64,000 nt of DNA from Amaurobius ferox (GCA_951213105.1 OX578138.1:62957826-63021825); one strand, 5' to 3'; counted from the first letter of the stretch, positions 22,761 through 34,807 are shown. Notes: generated from the letters alone by a model not told the origin. Numbers and translations are program-made.

Positions 22761-24510
22761 TAACGACCAATCTTCAAACCTGCAGTGTTCAAAATTTCAA
22801 AAATTATAATCCTAGTACTTCAACGAGTTTTAAAACAAATAAGTATAATCAGTTTTATTGTATAAATGAGTTCGAGGTCCAAATGTTCTATTTGGAGGTT
22901 TTTCGATAAGGAGAATATATAGAACTTCAGATCATTATCTTTTCTAATACCAGGCAAGTATTACGGTGGTGGCACTGCTCCTCTAAAGAATTCAGCAAAG
23001 AGAAAATCTTAAATTATCTTTAATTATAAAAAAAGACTAAAATATCTACAAAATTGTAATTATGAATAGCCAGATCATGCATAAATTGGGTGCATGGCCA
23101 CTCCTACATGTAGCCGCACCCATTTTATGCATTTAGAATTTTCTTAGAGCACTGAAATAGAGCTTATTTGCACCTTTTCCGTATAGAACTTCAGATCCTT
23201 TTCTTTTTCTAATACCACCTCCTTACAGCAAGATTTCCCGACATAATGCTACAGGTCTTTCTGATAGTCTTTCTGTATTGATCTGCGAAAAACCATCGAC
23301 CAGATAAATTCTGGAGCATGATTTATGAACCGCACTGTATAGAAGCCCAGGCAAGTATCACGGTAGCTCTGCTCCTATAAGAAATTAAACAAAGAGAAAA
23401 TCTTGATAATTACGTTTAATTATAGAAAAAAGGCGTTATTTGGAAAATATCTACAAAATCTTAATTGTAAACAGCTTGAACATGCATAAATTTTGTGCAT
23501 GGCCACTCCCACATTTATCCACGCCCATTTTTAGAATTCAGAATTTTCTTAGAGCACTGAAATCGTGTTTATTTGCTACTTTTTTTTGTAGTGAGGTCCG
23601 TACAGAACTTCAGATCCTTATCTTTTTTTTTAATACCACCTCCTTACAGCAAAATTTCCCGGCATAATGCTACAGGTCTTTCTGATAGTCTTTCTGTATT
23701 GATCTGTGAGAAACCATCGACAAGATAAATTCTTGAGCATGGTTTATGAATCGCACTGTATAGAAACCCAGGCAAGTATCACGACAGATCTGTTCCTATA
23801 AGGAATTAAACAAAGAGAAGATGTTGAAAATTACTTTTAATTATAGAAAAAATGCATTATTTAGAAAATATCTAAAAAATCTTAATTGTGAATAGCTTGA
23901 ACATGCAAAAATTTAGTACATGTCCACACCCACATTTACCCACGCCCATTTTTAGAATTCAGAGTTTCTTAGAGCATTGAAATACAGTTTATTTGCATTA
24001 AATATGAAAAGGGAGGAAATCAATGTTTATTCAGATGGTTTATTCCAGATTACTGTCCCAGCTGTTGCTAAAATGATCAAGAAATTAAACGGAAATTGAA
24101 AGACCAATTTGGTGTAGATGCGTCATATACGCAGGTCATGTAACGTAGCAATTCTGCCATTTGAATTCGAAATTTATTTCTATTTTTTTAAACCGGTTGT
24201 TTATAAGTACTTTTTTAACAGCAGCTATTTTGGTACCGTTGAATTAAGTCCAAAACGAATAAAATTATTCCATCTCCCCAAAATGTATGATTGCAAAAAA
24301 CCAATTTTTTTTATTTAACTACATCGATAATATTTCACAAATATATTTTATATAAAAATAGATTTTAACAGATAAATGTATCTGAACCATTATAGTAAAC
24401 ATCTAGAAAACTGCCACAGGAACGGGTGGCAGTAAATTAAAATAAGCAGAACAAATTAATGCTCTCTATAGCACCCACGGTTTGCTCGACATGGGCCTGA
24501 CTAACTTAAT
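22690..24510 (+). repeat. Family F repeat, copy 2, with internal ~400-430 bp tandem units
   Basis: This copy is collinear with 10,850-11,985 but has an internal module repeated about three times: about 22,905-23,185 (shortened), 23,186-23,605 and 23,606-24,000. Each unit has TATAGAACTTCAGATCCTT or a close variant, CTAATACCA, GCATGATTTATGAA, CCCAGGCAAGTATCACG and CACTCCCACATTTATCCACG. The copy at 11 kb has a single unit. It ends near AACGGGTGGCAGTAAATT. No protein was recognised. Confidence 0.75.
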
Positions 24511-25140
24511 TATTTTTACCTTGTTCTGCGCGTATGACGGTGCGTTCATTTTGTTCTCGGACTCTCAGGAGGGATGGAAATTGTTTACTGCAACTGTCAT
24601 CTTACTCCACTACATCATGTCACTACATTTCTTTGAACGTCTGTAGATTCTGTGTGCACAGCACAATTTAAAATTTTTCAGCAAGTTATTTACGTCTGGA
24701 TATTGCGACTTCAAAATGAACAAACTATTTTTAACTGTTATAATGCCTGTGTTTTGGCAACTCATCACAAAGTTTACTCTGACTAATGCCCTATATATAC
24801 TGCCCATACATTATAAGAGCTCTACTTTGGACCCTGACATGACGAATCTTAATTCCCATTTCGTCAAGCTGACAACTTTTTCATTGGTTGCCGGTCTGAG
24901 AAGCCAGTCTCGTATAAAAGAACCTGAACAACACCTGGCAGACATTGGCCGGCTACGAGGTATAACTTGTTGAATTTGGTGTTGCTTGGTATGAAAATCC
25001 GCTGTGTGGAATTGCTCAAAATTTCATTAATGATTATTTAGAGCAATTGATAGTTACTTCTCTATTTTGCATATACTGTTAAATATTATATATACACACT
25101 GGATATACATTATATGTCAGTACTTCTACAGGGCTGTGTA
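24511..25140. other. Unassigned interval
   Basis: A short ORF at 24,716-24,973 has a hydrophobic start but no recognised similarity. I do not call it a gene. Nothing else is visible. Confidence 0.45.
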
Positions 25141-25145
25141 GTTGC

Positions 25146-25293
25146 GTTCCAAGCCGAATCCGGATAGTGACTTAATCCGTCACCCCAATACGCTTTTAAA
25201 TAAACCTTTTACACACATTCCATTATTTAAAAGGTTTATTTAAAAGCGTATTGGGGTGACAGATTAAGTCACTATCCGGATTCGGCTTGGAAC
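25146..25293. repeat. Near-perfect 65-bp inverted repeat (hairpin)
   Basis: The left arm 25,146-25,210 and right arm 25,229-25,293 are reverse complements with one mismatch, separated by an 18-bp loop. The loop and arm edge (ATAAACCTTTTACACACATT and following) recur directly at about 25,294-25,321, and ACACATTCCATTATT recurs again at about 25,346. A SINE tail fragment lies between the last two repeats. Confidence 0.92.
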
Positions 25294-25321
25294 ATAAACC
25301 TTTTACACACATTCCATTATT

Positions 25322-25345
25322 GAGTCGGACGGTCTGGGTCTTCAA
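25322..25345 (+). mobile_element. SINE 3'-end fragment
   Basis: GAGTCGGACGGTCTGGGTC matches the terminal segment of the SINEs at 31.1 and 56.2 kb. The same fragment, with the same following bases TTCAACACATT, occurs at about 45,858. Confidence 0.65.
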
Positions 25346-25349
25346 CACA

Positions 25350-26190
25350 TTCCATTATTTAATTTTTCTACATCTTCTGAATGTGGTTCTAACGTAACTT
25401 AACACTATTTAAGTGTGACTTTTAACAAAGGCATGTTGGCATGTGTTTTTAAGTGTAATTCATGATTCTAAAATATTCGAAAAACTTATTCAAACTTTAA
25501 CTTTTTATTTAATTTATATCTATATTTCCTTTTTAATCTTACTATTAACGTATATATTTAAAACACGGTTTAATACTTACCAACTGTGGTGTTCGCACTG
25601 CCGAACATTTTTTTCTGTTATATTTAAGGCGTGGCCTGTCATATTTAAGGTAGTTAATGGCAGGTACACTTCTTTTGCTTATCTGTGGTTACCTGTGGCT
25701 GCTAAAAGTCGCAAGAAATTCGTGAACGATAAATGCTAAACAAAGTCAGAAACGTGACGTTTGTGCTCCCAATAGTGACTTTCTTTTACCATAAGCAAAG
25801 TACTCAAATGCTGGAAACCTGCAATTATTAAGGTGATTACTTCCCTTTCGTTATCTACATGTTGTATGATTTTATGAAATGACTTTTATCCTTCCTAACA
25901 GCACATTTAGGAAAGACTTCAGCAATTTATTTCACTATTTTAAATGCATTTTTACATCCCCTACACTGCATAATATGCAATGTGTAGGTTAATTATTCTA
26001 ACACAGTTCAGTAATCTAAGTCGATATTTTTTGTTGTTGTTGTTGTTGTTCCTGATAGATTTACACCTTTGTGAGTTTAAAAACACCAGTTAACTATTTT
26101 CAGACGCACGGCTGGATTTGCATAAGTGTGTGTTGTGTACTTATCCGTTTAATTGGAATGTAATGTAAGCATATTTCAACTATATAAAAT
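25350..26190. other. Unassigned AT-rich interval with (TTG)n
   Basis: No recognised gene. A short TTG trinucleotide run (about six units) lies at about 26,031-26,049. Confidence 0.5.
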
Positions 26191-26501
26191 AATTTCGTGA
26201 TATTTACATATTTTGATATACTTTGGTGCCCGTTAAATTTTCGAAATAATTAATAGATGTTTTTTTTTTTTACATTATAGCTCGAACAAAATAAATAAAT
26301 TGATATAAAAGGTAAAATATACACATTTATGTTTTGCTAATGATTGTTTTCTGTGGAATTTTTCATGAGAAATGTGTATATTTTACCTTTTATTTCAATT
26401 TATTTATTTTGTTCGAGCTAGAATGTAAAAAAAAATCTATTAATTTTTCAAAAATCTAACGCACACCAGAGTAAATCAAGATGTGTAAATATCACGAAAT
26501 T
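26191..26501. mobile_element. Foldback MITE, ~130-bp terminal inverted repeats
   Basis: The ends AATTTCGTGATATTTACA and the reverse of TGTAAATATCACGAAATT match. The inverted similarity runs inward for about 130 bp through a poly-T/poly-A segment and a CTCGAACAAAATAAATAAATT-type block, to AAAATATACACATT. The loop is about 55 bp. There is no coding capacity. Target duplication and superfamily are unclear. Confidence 0.75.
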
Positions 26502-26869
26502 GCATGCAATAAATTCTGATATACTAAAATAAACAGTTTTGACGAAGTTTCCGGTTTATGGAAATTTTTACTACTTCACATAAATAGAAGCAAAAAATTA
26601 TCAAGTAAAAATTAAATGTTTAAAAATTTGGTGCAATTTTCCATTTTACATGAAAAGGGCAATATTTAGAAATTCAATTTGCATAATTAGCAAAATCGAA
26701 AGCGACAAAATTTATATTTAAGGAAATTTATGTACTGCTCACATAATTTGAATTTTATTTATTTATTAGATTGCTAAAAATCAACTGTTGGGAAAACCTC
26801 GCCCAGTATACAACTGTTTGCAAAAGCTCTGTAAAAAAAACAGAGATCAACAAAAGTAGCGATATATGT

Positions 26870-27055
26870 ATTGGCCGCAATAAAAGAGACCAGGTCTAGA
26901 TATGTCTGAACGGGGAAATATTTTCCTGCTTAGAGTTTGTAAAGAGTCTTGCTGCCCCAACCGGGAATCGAATCCAAGATCTCTGAACTAGCCAGCCGAT
27001 ACTCTATCTTTCAACTATTGACACGACTTTGTAAGCTCTTATTGTCTAAGTGGAC
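26870..27055 (-). mobile_element. tRNA-like SINE or tRNA relic
   Basis: On the minus strand, GGATTCGATTCCCGG resembles a pol III B box. Upstream AGATAGAGTATCGGCTGG resembles a tRNA 5' half around the D arm. A full cloverleaf is not evident, and the sequence differs from the SINE family at 31 and 56 kb. It could be a second SINE family or a diverged tRNA pseudogene. Confidence 0.45.
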
Positions 27056-27525
27056 TCTACATAGTTCACTTTGTATTTATTTAAACCCTTGAGTAAGTGT
27101 GAATACAAAGTGACGAAGAAAAATAGAGAGACAAAATAAATTATGAGAAAAAACAAGTTCTCCAAAGTCCTCTGCTGCACAACAGTGACGCACTAAAAGC
27201 AGAAAATAAATTTTAATTTCACGCAAAATTGAGCTCATTTGAGGGTGTGGGCAGTATTAGTTCAAGATAATACTATATAAATCTTATCATTATCCAAAAG
27301 TGAGATTGTGCAAATTTGTGAAAGGGAAATGAGGATGCAGGGAGATGAAAGAATTTCGACAGTTTTACGTAATATTAATTTTAGATAAAGAAAAATTTTA
27401 TATAGTATTGTTTCCTATTGAATCTGCCTTTCTCATTTACATTCGACGAATTTGTGTAGTATTAATTTTGTATAAGATTTATATAGTATAGTATTTTTTA
27501 CGATTTATATAGGTACTTTTCTTTG

Positions 27526-28006
27526 ATGTCACCAAACTTATCGCATGATATTACATGTGAAAAGTGAACATATTTCACAATACCTAATATTTTTTTTATT
27601 TCATGTGATTTTTTAATACATTTATTTGAAAAATGTGTAATATCTCAAAAACGATACATACTGGAGTTCTAAAGTTTATGTTAATCGTTTTCTAATGAAA
27701 AATTACGTAAGAAGTGACTATTTGCGTAACTTTATTAAAGGTTTTGATTTTTTGATGAATTTTTCAAAATTTCGCTTGAATATTTAATGGGGTTCTGAAC
27801 ATTCAATTGCGTTTAAAAACAATAAGCTTCCAGTATTCATGAATTGTAATTTTTGTACCAAATTTCAATCAAATCGCTTCGTTCCTGATATATCGTCTCC
27901 AGAGACTCGTTGACACACACATCATCTCAAAAACATTTGATTCGTCCTCAGGGATGCTTGAAACACACTCTCACGTCAAAAATTCGAATTCGACTATTTG
28001 CTCATG
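27526..28006 (+). mobile_element. Family A element, fragment (A3)
   Basis: This matches the right half of family A: ATATCTCAAAAACGATACAT, GTTTAAAAACAATAAGCTTCC, TTTTTGTACCAAATTTC, a short CA run, GGGATGCTTGAAAC and an AATTCGAATTCGA-like palindrome remnant. The left half and the terminal hairpin are missing. Confidence 0.75.
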
Positions 28007-28369
28007 TCTGTGCAATAACTAACTGCATTGCATCTCCGCAATTTATATAAAAATATATACAATGCACACATAGCAGAACTTGGATTGCCTATGGTTTAGT
28101 TTCTATAAAGAATGCAAGTTCAGTCTCTCTTCTTGCCTCTTTATATTTATCCAAATAGACAGAAAGAAGCCATCTACCAAACAACATTATATAATTCCAA
28201 TATAAACTAAAAGTTTATAACAGAAACCATATTTTTCATAGGTCACGACAGTCACTAAACATTCTATTAATAAACATGTTTATCGCCGCTTGGTTGAAAA
28301 AGGATGTTTAAATTAAATCTCAGAAACAAATTCAATGACTAATTAGCCTTTTTTGCCATTTGGGTATCA

Positions 28370-28560
28370 TTCGTATGCGGTTTGAATACAATAGTTTGAA
28401 ATCTGAAGAAATGTATTTTGAGTATTTTGAAAATACAAAATACTCTGAAAATGTATTTTCGATACATTACCAAAATGCTTTGGGTTTTCCAGTTTAAAAT
28501 ACAAAATACAAATGTATTTTGAAAATGCATTTCAAATGCATGTATATTCGATACAGCTCA
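28370..28560. repeat. AAAATACA-type self-complementary low-complexity repeat
   Basis: Alternating TATTTTGAAAATACAAAATAC-like motifs occur on both strands over about 190 bp, ending near GATACAGCTCAACTC. Such blocks are frequent ends of small DNA elements in invertebrates. The exact family is not determined. Confidence 0.45.
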
Positions 28561-28774
28561 ACTCTGGCCACGACTACATTTTGCTTCTCGATGTTTTCCG
28601 TGAGTTCAGATTGTTTTTGTCTATTTTCACTTTCATCCGTCACTGTTTTCTCCGTTTTTCTGTTGTATTTTGCACACTGAAGCGTATTCTAATTTTTTAT
28701 CTATTATTATTTTTTTTCTTGCTTCTCCATAGGAGATTATTAGCTTTTATAGCAGTTTGCATCTCTGTTTGTTT

Positions 28775-29220
28775 TTAACACTTTTCAACAAAGTTGAAAA
28801 GGGTTTATTATGACTTTGTTCATTCTGTCTGTCTGTCCGTTAGCACTATAACTGCCATAAAAATGTCTTAATCAAAATGAAATTTTAGTATGTTGTTCAG
28901 AGGGTCTGTGGGACATATGGGAATATAAATGAATAATATCACCCAATTAGTTTTGGATTGAACCCGGGTTGAAAAAATGAAATACATTGAACCCTATGGG
29001 ACTTAATTTTCAAACATTTTTTAAGCGGATTTGAAATTCACAAATTGCTTCGAAAACTTTAAGTGATATTCAAATTATCCCATAAAATATATAAAAAAAT
29101 CAGCAAAATATATTCAGTAGTTTTTTAAATAAAAATTAAAATAATAATTACACATCTTATATGAAGCGATCACGTGACCATGATATGAAAAAATCACGTG
29201 ACCAGCTTCAAAATGAAATA
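28775..29220 (+). repeat. Unclassified repeat-like segment starting with a small palindrome
   Basis: It begins CTTTTCAACAAAGTTGAAAAG, a perfect short hairpin, followed by a CTGT-rich run. It includes two direct copies of ATCACGTGACCA near 29,168 and 29,192. No second copy is seen in this window, so the repeat status rests on its structure only. Confidence 0.35.
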
Positions 29221-29689
29221 TGGCATCCATCTTGTCACGAAATCGTGAATTTTAAAGTTCTTTTTAATTCATATTGAGTGTTGAATCTGTCCTAAAACCG
29301 TATTATTTTTGTTTAAATTCTGTGCATCTACATACTGAAACAACGCAATTACAATATATTTTAGTTTAAATTATCATTCAAATTTGATAATTTCTACAAC
29401 GAAGCCTATTTTTCACTTATGAAAAATGTAAACAGCAAAATATGTAGAATGAGTTGTATAAGAACTGCTGTGTTTCTTTAACGCAAAATTATTTAGCTCA
29501 TGGAGTCTGCATAGATGAGATGAATGAAATATTCATTGATTTCACAGAGAGAAGGGCTATTTTTTTCGATGAAATTTTAAGCATAGAGTTTAATTACTTG
29601 TTCCTCCATGGTCTTAAGCTTTTAAAGAAAATAAATTATTATATTATTGTGATGAATGGGAAAATGTTTATGGATGAAATGCTGCTTTT

Positions 29690-29940
29690 ATAGAGAGAGC
29701 CAGGCGTGTTATATTTCGATGGCGTCATTTGAATAACTTTCAGTTATTTTTGATAAGTTTTCAAATATAATAAATTATTATAGTATTATGATAATGTTAA
29801 AAACATTACCGAGAAGCCAGGCGATTTATTGACGTCATTTGAATGAAGTTCATTTTTTTCGATTAACTTTCAAGTTTTCAAATATAATAAATTAATGTAA
29901 TATTATGATAATTTTTAAAATATTACCGAGGAATGTATCG
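29690..29940 (+). repeat. Tandem duplication, ~120 bp unit
   Basis: About 29,698-29,818 and 29,819-29,935 are diverged direct copies. Both have GCCAGGCG, GACGTCATTTGAAT (or TGGCGTCATTTGAAT), TTTTCAAATATAATAAATTA, TATTATGATAAT and ATTACCGAG. No function is apparent. Confidence 0.7.
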
Positions 29941-30074
29941 CATTTTAGAGATGTTTAAATGAAATTGCATTGAAGTTAGAAAGTGTTTCATAATCAATGC
30001 TTTATGCATGATTGATCTTTCTTGTTTTATTTCCTGACATTGTTTACTTGTAGCCGTTTGCTTTCCACCGCGTT

Positions 30075-31290
30075 TCGGGTGTCATTCTAAGAATTCTGCA
30101 GCTTCGTGTTTTCCTGCACATATATAACATGTTATGGTATCGCTGCCACATTTGTGTTTGCAATGGCTAAATTTTAGACTATTTAGGCATATTTTTGGAC
30201 TTTCTACATATGGGAGAACTTTATACCTCGGATATCCAATGTTCACGTTGTTTCTGTTTGTTTTACATAGGATAACTGGATATTCAATAGGATAACTGGT
30301 ATTTTCTCTGTACTTTTAGGCTCAGTGAACGGTGTCAATTCTCTCTAATTTATCTCTTGATCCTTGAGTTCTTCAATAATTTCCTCTAGGTTCACTTCTG
30401 AGTGTATATCCCGTATTATCCATTTGGTGGTGATAGAGTCTTCTATTATTCTCGCACGTATAGGTACAGCATAATTTTTTTTCTTTTCCAAGAACCGGAC
30501 AGCGCTTTCGCCTGATTTGACAACCACAGTCACGTTGCCATTACTCGTTACGAATATATTTCTAATATCTCTATCAATGGCCTCTTTCTAAAGTTCTTTT
30601 TTGCAAGAGATTGGGTTAAATGGGATCTTCTCCACAGTACCGATTAGAATAATTTTAACTTATGTAATTCCGTTTTGGAATGCAGTTTGGAATTTTTCCT
30701 TATCCGAGAGGTTGTTACCTCTCCATAGACCAGAGTCGCTAAAGATTTTTTGTCGACTTACCTCCTGCACTTCGTTGTTTTGCCGAGCTACCAGGAAATT
30801 CCTCCATTCACTGCTCGTAAAAATTTTGACACAGAAGAAAACGTCCGCGGTAAACTGGGGCGCGGTAGCCCATTGGTTAACGCGCTGGAGTTGCACTCGG
30901 TAGGCCCGGGTTCGATTCCAGCCACTGCCAAAACTGCCGTCGTGTTCACGCGGAGTACGATCACGTTAAACATGTGGGTCCGTAAGTCCTTCCGAGAGGT
31001 TGGTGGTAGGGGAAGAAGGGTACGGTCCCTGTGGATGCCTCCCCCACTGGGTTCCGGTCCAAATTGGGTGGTACTTCCCGGCCGTCCAAACTGTTACCTT
31101 ACACCTTTCTGGTAGGTCGGACGGTCTGGGTCTCAACAACAACTACAACAACAGAAGAAAACGTCCGATCGCCCACTGTCGTGCCCATCGACCAAAAACC
31201 GCTCCTTACTTGAATAACAAAAATTATCGCCGCTGTGTTGCCATTCTACCTAAAGAAATACGCGTTCCAAGTTTCAGAGCTCCTTGACAC
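30075..31290 (-). pseudogene. Decayed gag-like ORF1 of a non-LTR retrotransposon, split by a SINE
   Basis: Reading the minus strand from about 31.29 kb down, a protein-like track runs across several frames and stops. It includes a stretch ending EWRNFLVARQNNEVQEVSRQ, then VTVVVKSGESAVRFLEKKK, IRARIIEDSITTKWIIRDIH, VILLNIQLSYVKQTET and, near 30,100-30,160, a zinc-knuckle region CX3CX6CX2CX3H. This order (pre-knuckle domain, VILLNI strand, knuckles) matches gag-like ORF1 proteins of arthropod Jockey/CR1-group elements. It differs in sequence from the intact ORF1 at 17.3 kb, so it is another family. Stops lie near 30,346 and 30,260 and at the 3' end, and the SINE at 30,848-31,150 interrupts it. 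The portion beyond the SINE is the least certain. Confidence 0.65.
30848..31150 (+). mobile_element. tRNA-derived SINE, complete, with 17-bp target duplication
   Basis: An internal pol III promoter is visible: A box TAGCCCATTGG at 30,866-30,876 and B box GGTTCGATTCC at 30,909-30,919. The 303-bp element has a tRNA-like head, a body with ACGTTAAACATGTGGGTCCG, and a CAA-rich tail. ACAGAAGAAAACGTCCG flanks it exactly on both sides (30,831-30,847 and 31,151-31,167). The near-identical body at 55.9 kb confirms a family. It depends on a partner reverse transcriptase in trans; which one is unknown. Confidence 0.93.
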
Positions 31291-32253
31291 CATTTTTGCT
31301 CCTGTTCAATGAGAACTTAAGATGTCATAAAAGTTTCTTTTTTCTATACAATTATTTCAGTATTTTAAAATATTTCTGGTAAAAAACGTATTCAATTTCA
31401 AAATTTATTTACCAGCACTTTTAAAGAGCTCGTTTCAATCCGATTTACTCGAAACTCGATATTAATATGCCTTAAATTGGAAAAAATCTGATGTGGGCAG
31501 GACACGACTTTCGCTGCAGATGCGCCTTTCGCTGCTTTAATCCATTAAATGGAGTTTAATTACACACATTAACGCTAAATTTGCATTTTTTATTCAATTT
31601 TTTGTAATTATTTGGTACCTGGAAATTTTTTTAAAGACGGCGTATCAAAAATGCAAAAAAACGCAAATAACATCAGAACGGTTAGTTCTAGATTAATGGG
31701 GTTGACCTTATTATTTTCCTCATCAAAAATTAAGTATAAAATAGACACCTAATTGATACATTTAAGCATACGTAGTCTTTTATTTTAGATTTTGACGATT
31801 TTTGCTGGCCATTTAGAAAAACAGGCAGGTTCTTCCTTTCCGAATCATACCGAAATCTAATCAACATCAGAGTATCCCACAACTAACCTATTTTCCAAAT
31901 TTTGTAAAATTTGGCCAATTATTATCTTAGCTAAAGTGGATACATATGATTTTTGCCGTCCATTTCGCAAAAAAGGTAGGTTGCTTTATCCCGAGCAGTA
32001 CCAAAACCTAATCAGCATCAGGGTCACCCACAAGGGACTTACCTACCAAATTTTATGGAATTCGATCAATTACTTATTTAGTCAGAGTGGTTACATACGT
32101 TGCACAGACAAACAAACACATACATCACGTTTAAAATTGTTTTTTTGTGTTCTAGAGGTGTCAAAAATGTACATCAGACGAAAACTCGAATTGCGATTTT
32201 CGAAATGATTCCAATACTCTCCCTATACATTACCATGTATTGCAGGGGCAGTA
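31228..32253 (+). repeat. Direct duplication, copy 1 (contains family B element B1)
   Basis: From TTGCCATTCTACCTAAAGAAATACG-like sequence to about 32,150, this is collinear with 32,470-33,470. The shared stretch includes 260 bp upstream of the B element plus the B element itself (31,487-32,253). The B insertion therefore predates the duplication. Confidence 0.8.
31487..32253 (+). mobile_element. Family B element (B1)
   Basis: It starts TCTGATGTGGGCAGGACACG and ends at the hairpin remnant ATACTCTCCCTATACATTACC...GCAGGGGCAGTAA. The middle contains paired modules with GACGATTTTTGC, CCGAATCATACC-like and CCAAATTTTGTAAAATT, then a short CA/CAGA run and the block GAAAACTCGAATTGCGATTTTCG. It is non-coding, and related to family A by both termini. 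Confidence 0.75.
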
Positions 32254-32469
32254 AAAAATAATCTACTAAAAAGATCCATTTTTGTAAATTTTCCGCAGGC
32301 CGGAACAAAGCTTCGAATTTTTAGGTCCACATCTGCTACATCTGCATCCCATCTGCAACAGCAGAATACTTCTTAATATACCGGTCATGGGACACAATGT
32401 GGTACACCCCGCTTTTGAACATCCAAGCAGATTGTATCTCCGCTCCGTACTTCGATAACCAAAATTCTC

Positions 32470-33487
32470 GACGCTGAGTTGCCATTCTACCTAAAGAAAT
32501 ACGTTTTTCAAGTTTCACAGCTCCTTGACATCATTCTTGCTCCTGTTGTTGTGTTGCCATTCTACTTAAAGAAATATGTTTTCCAAGTTTCACAGCTCCT
32601 TGACATCATTCTTACTTCCTATTCATTGAGAACTTACGATGTCATAAACGTTTGTGTTTTCTATACTATTATATTTCAATATTTAAATATATTTCTGGCA
32701 CAAAGCGTATTTAATTTCAAAATTTATTCACCAGCACTTTTAAAGAGCTCGTTTTAATCCAATTTACACGAAACTCGATTTTAATATGCCTTAAATTGGA
32801 AAAAATCTGATGTGGACAGGACACGACTTTCCCTGCAGACAAACATTCATTTTCTCATAATACTTTTAAGAATCCTTTACATTGAGTTTAATTTCACAAA
32901 TGGACGCTAAATTTGCATTTCTTTATTCAATTTTTTGTTTTAATTTGGTAACTGGAAATTTTTTCAAAGGCGGCGCAACAAATGTGCGAAAAAACGCAAA
33001 TAACTCGGTTAGTTCTAGAGTAATGCAATTGACCTTATTAATTTTCTCGTCAAACATTAAGTATAAAATAGGCGCTCAATTGATACATTTAAGCATAAGT
33101 AGTCTTCTCTTTTAGATTTTGACGATTTTTGCAGGTTTTTCCAAACAGGCATCTTTTTCCTTTCCGAACCGTACCAAAATCTAATCAACACTAGAGTATC
33201 CCACAACTTACTTATCTCCCAAATTTTGTGAAATTTAGCCAATTAGTATCTTATCTAGAGTGGATTACGATTATTGCCTTCCATTTCGCCAAAAAAGTAG
33301 ATTTTTTTTTATCTTGAACCGTACCAAAATCTAATCAGCATCAGGGTAATCCACATGTGGGTCAATTAGTTTTTAAGTTAGAGTGGATACATATTTTGCA
33401 CAGACAGGCAAACACACACACACAGACACTACGCATAAAATTGTCTTTTCGTGTTCTAGAAGTGTCAAAATTGTAGATCCGTTGAAA
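32470..33487 (+). repeat. Direct duplication, copy 2 (contains family B element B2)
   Basis: This is the second copy of 31,228-32,253. It contains an extra short tandem duplication at its left edge (about 32,479-32,545 and 32,546-32,610, both with CTAAAGAAATA and CACAGCTCCTTGACATC). Its B element (32,806-33,487) lacks the terminal hairpin and runs straight into repeat D at about 33,490. Confidence 0.78.
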
Positions 33488-33490
33488 ATT

Positions 33491-34720
33491 GTTTAATTGC
33501 GAGTTACATGAATTCGCATTTTTTAGTTTTTAAAACAATGAGTCGGGAAGTGACATGTGTGAAGTAAAAATCATGTCAATTTCTGTGTTCTACATATTTT
33601 AAAGAATTTATGAGTCTATATTATTTTTAAAGTACTAACTTTTACTTAAAACTAACTTATTGCACAATTTTTATAATAAATTAGGCAATAAGATAAATGA
33701 GTAAGACAGGATTTAAGATTAAATAAAATTAAAATAACTTAGAATCAGCATAAAACGCAAAATTAATGTTATCGACCGATTTCGAATGCAAAAATAGTCT
33801 TCTTTTTCAAGATTCAGAAAAAGCGCAATCTTCACTTATCAGAGAAAGATAGATCGGGAACTAATGTAAGAACAGCAAACGTGGCAGAAGCAGTGTAAGG
33901 GATTTTGCTAACGGCGAGAGAATAAAAAGCGAATAACTCGTGAGGCAGGAACAAGAGGTGGAACATAATGAATGAACGGTAAAATAGCAACGAGGGCACT
34001 GACCTTTTTTGCCTCAGTCACTGATCTCTCTCTAAAGAGGGATGTTGAGTTTCCTGTTTGTCCGGATGAAGAAAGCTGTCTCGAAACTCTCGAAACCGGT
34101 CAAAACTATTATTTTGTATATTATGTTGCTTTTAACGGTGTCATTTAAATTTTATTATTTAGCAGCAGCTTGAGCTGTAAGTAGAACAAGACTTTACCAA
34201 CTGACGCGACTTTACTGCTCATGAACACAAAAGAAACACGAAACAGGTCCCTGGATACTGTAACTTGCAATAAAAGCGCTATATTACCGCTGTGATTACC
34301 CTTGTAGCTACCCCTTTATGATCACCCTCGCCTGGCGTCCCCCTGCAGGCAGATTCTACGGGGATTCAGGGGAATCCGCATATAGAGGGATTTTATCCCC
34401 CAATAGGTGAATTCTGTCATAGGTGAACACGCCACATAAATAGTTTCCTTGCTGCCACTGCAGATGTCAGGTGTTCCATGCTAACAACTATATATTAAGT
34501 ATGAAACTTGTCCAGGGATGCTGTCATCTGCAATGTGTATTCGAATCTAATACAATAAAGCGTTAATCCCCGTAATGTTTCTCAAAATGATAATGCGATT
34601 TAATGTTTTTATCAGAAACACCAAGTTTATAAAAACGTATGTCTTTCCGTATTATCTTTGAGTCGCCAGCATACTTGTACCTTGTCGACAGTCATTAAGA
34701 AATCATTGAAGCTTTAGAGA
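33491..34720 (+). repeat. Repeat D, uninterrupted copy (empty site for family C)
   Basis: This copy is continuous across the position where family C interrupts the copy at 3.8-8.6 kb (here TTATAATAAATTAGGCAATA at 33,671-33,690). It extends to AGAAATCATTGAAGC near 34,705. Coding function is not recognised. Confidence 0.85.
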
Positions 34721-34807
34721 TGGCATAAATCAAATATGATAGACAGAGACATTTTTTAAATTGTGACTGGGATAAAACTTCCTGTTTTTGCTTTCAGATT
34801 TATAAGT

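Noticed and set aside
30860..30935. tRNA gene (A and B boxes present)
   Set aside because: The boxes belong to a SINE head: a long non-tRNA body, a simple tail and a target duplication follow, and a second copy exists at 55.9 kb.
30750..31213. Overlapping plus-strand ORFs of 60-121 codons
   Set aside because: They cross the SINE boundaries and arise from its GC-rich body.
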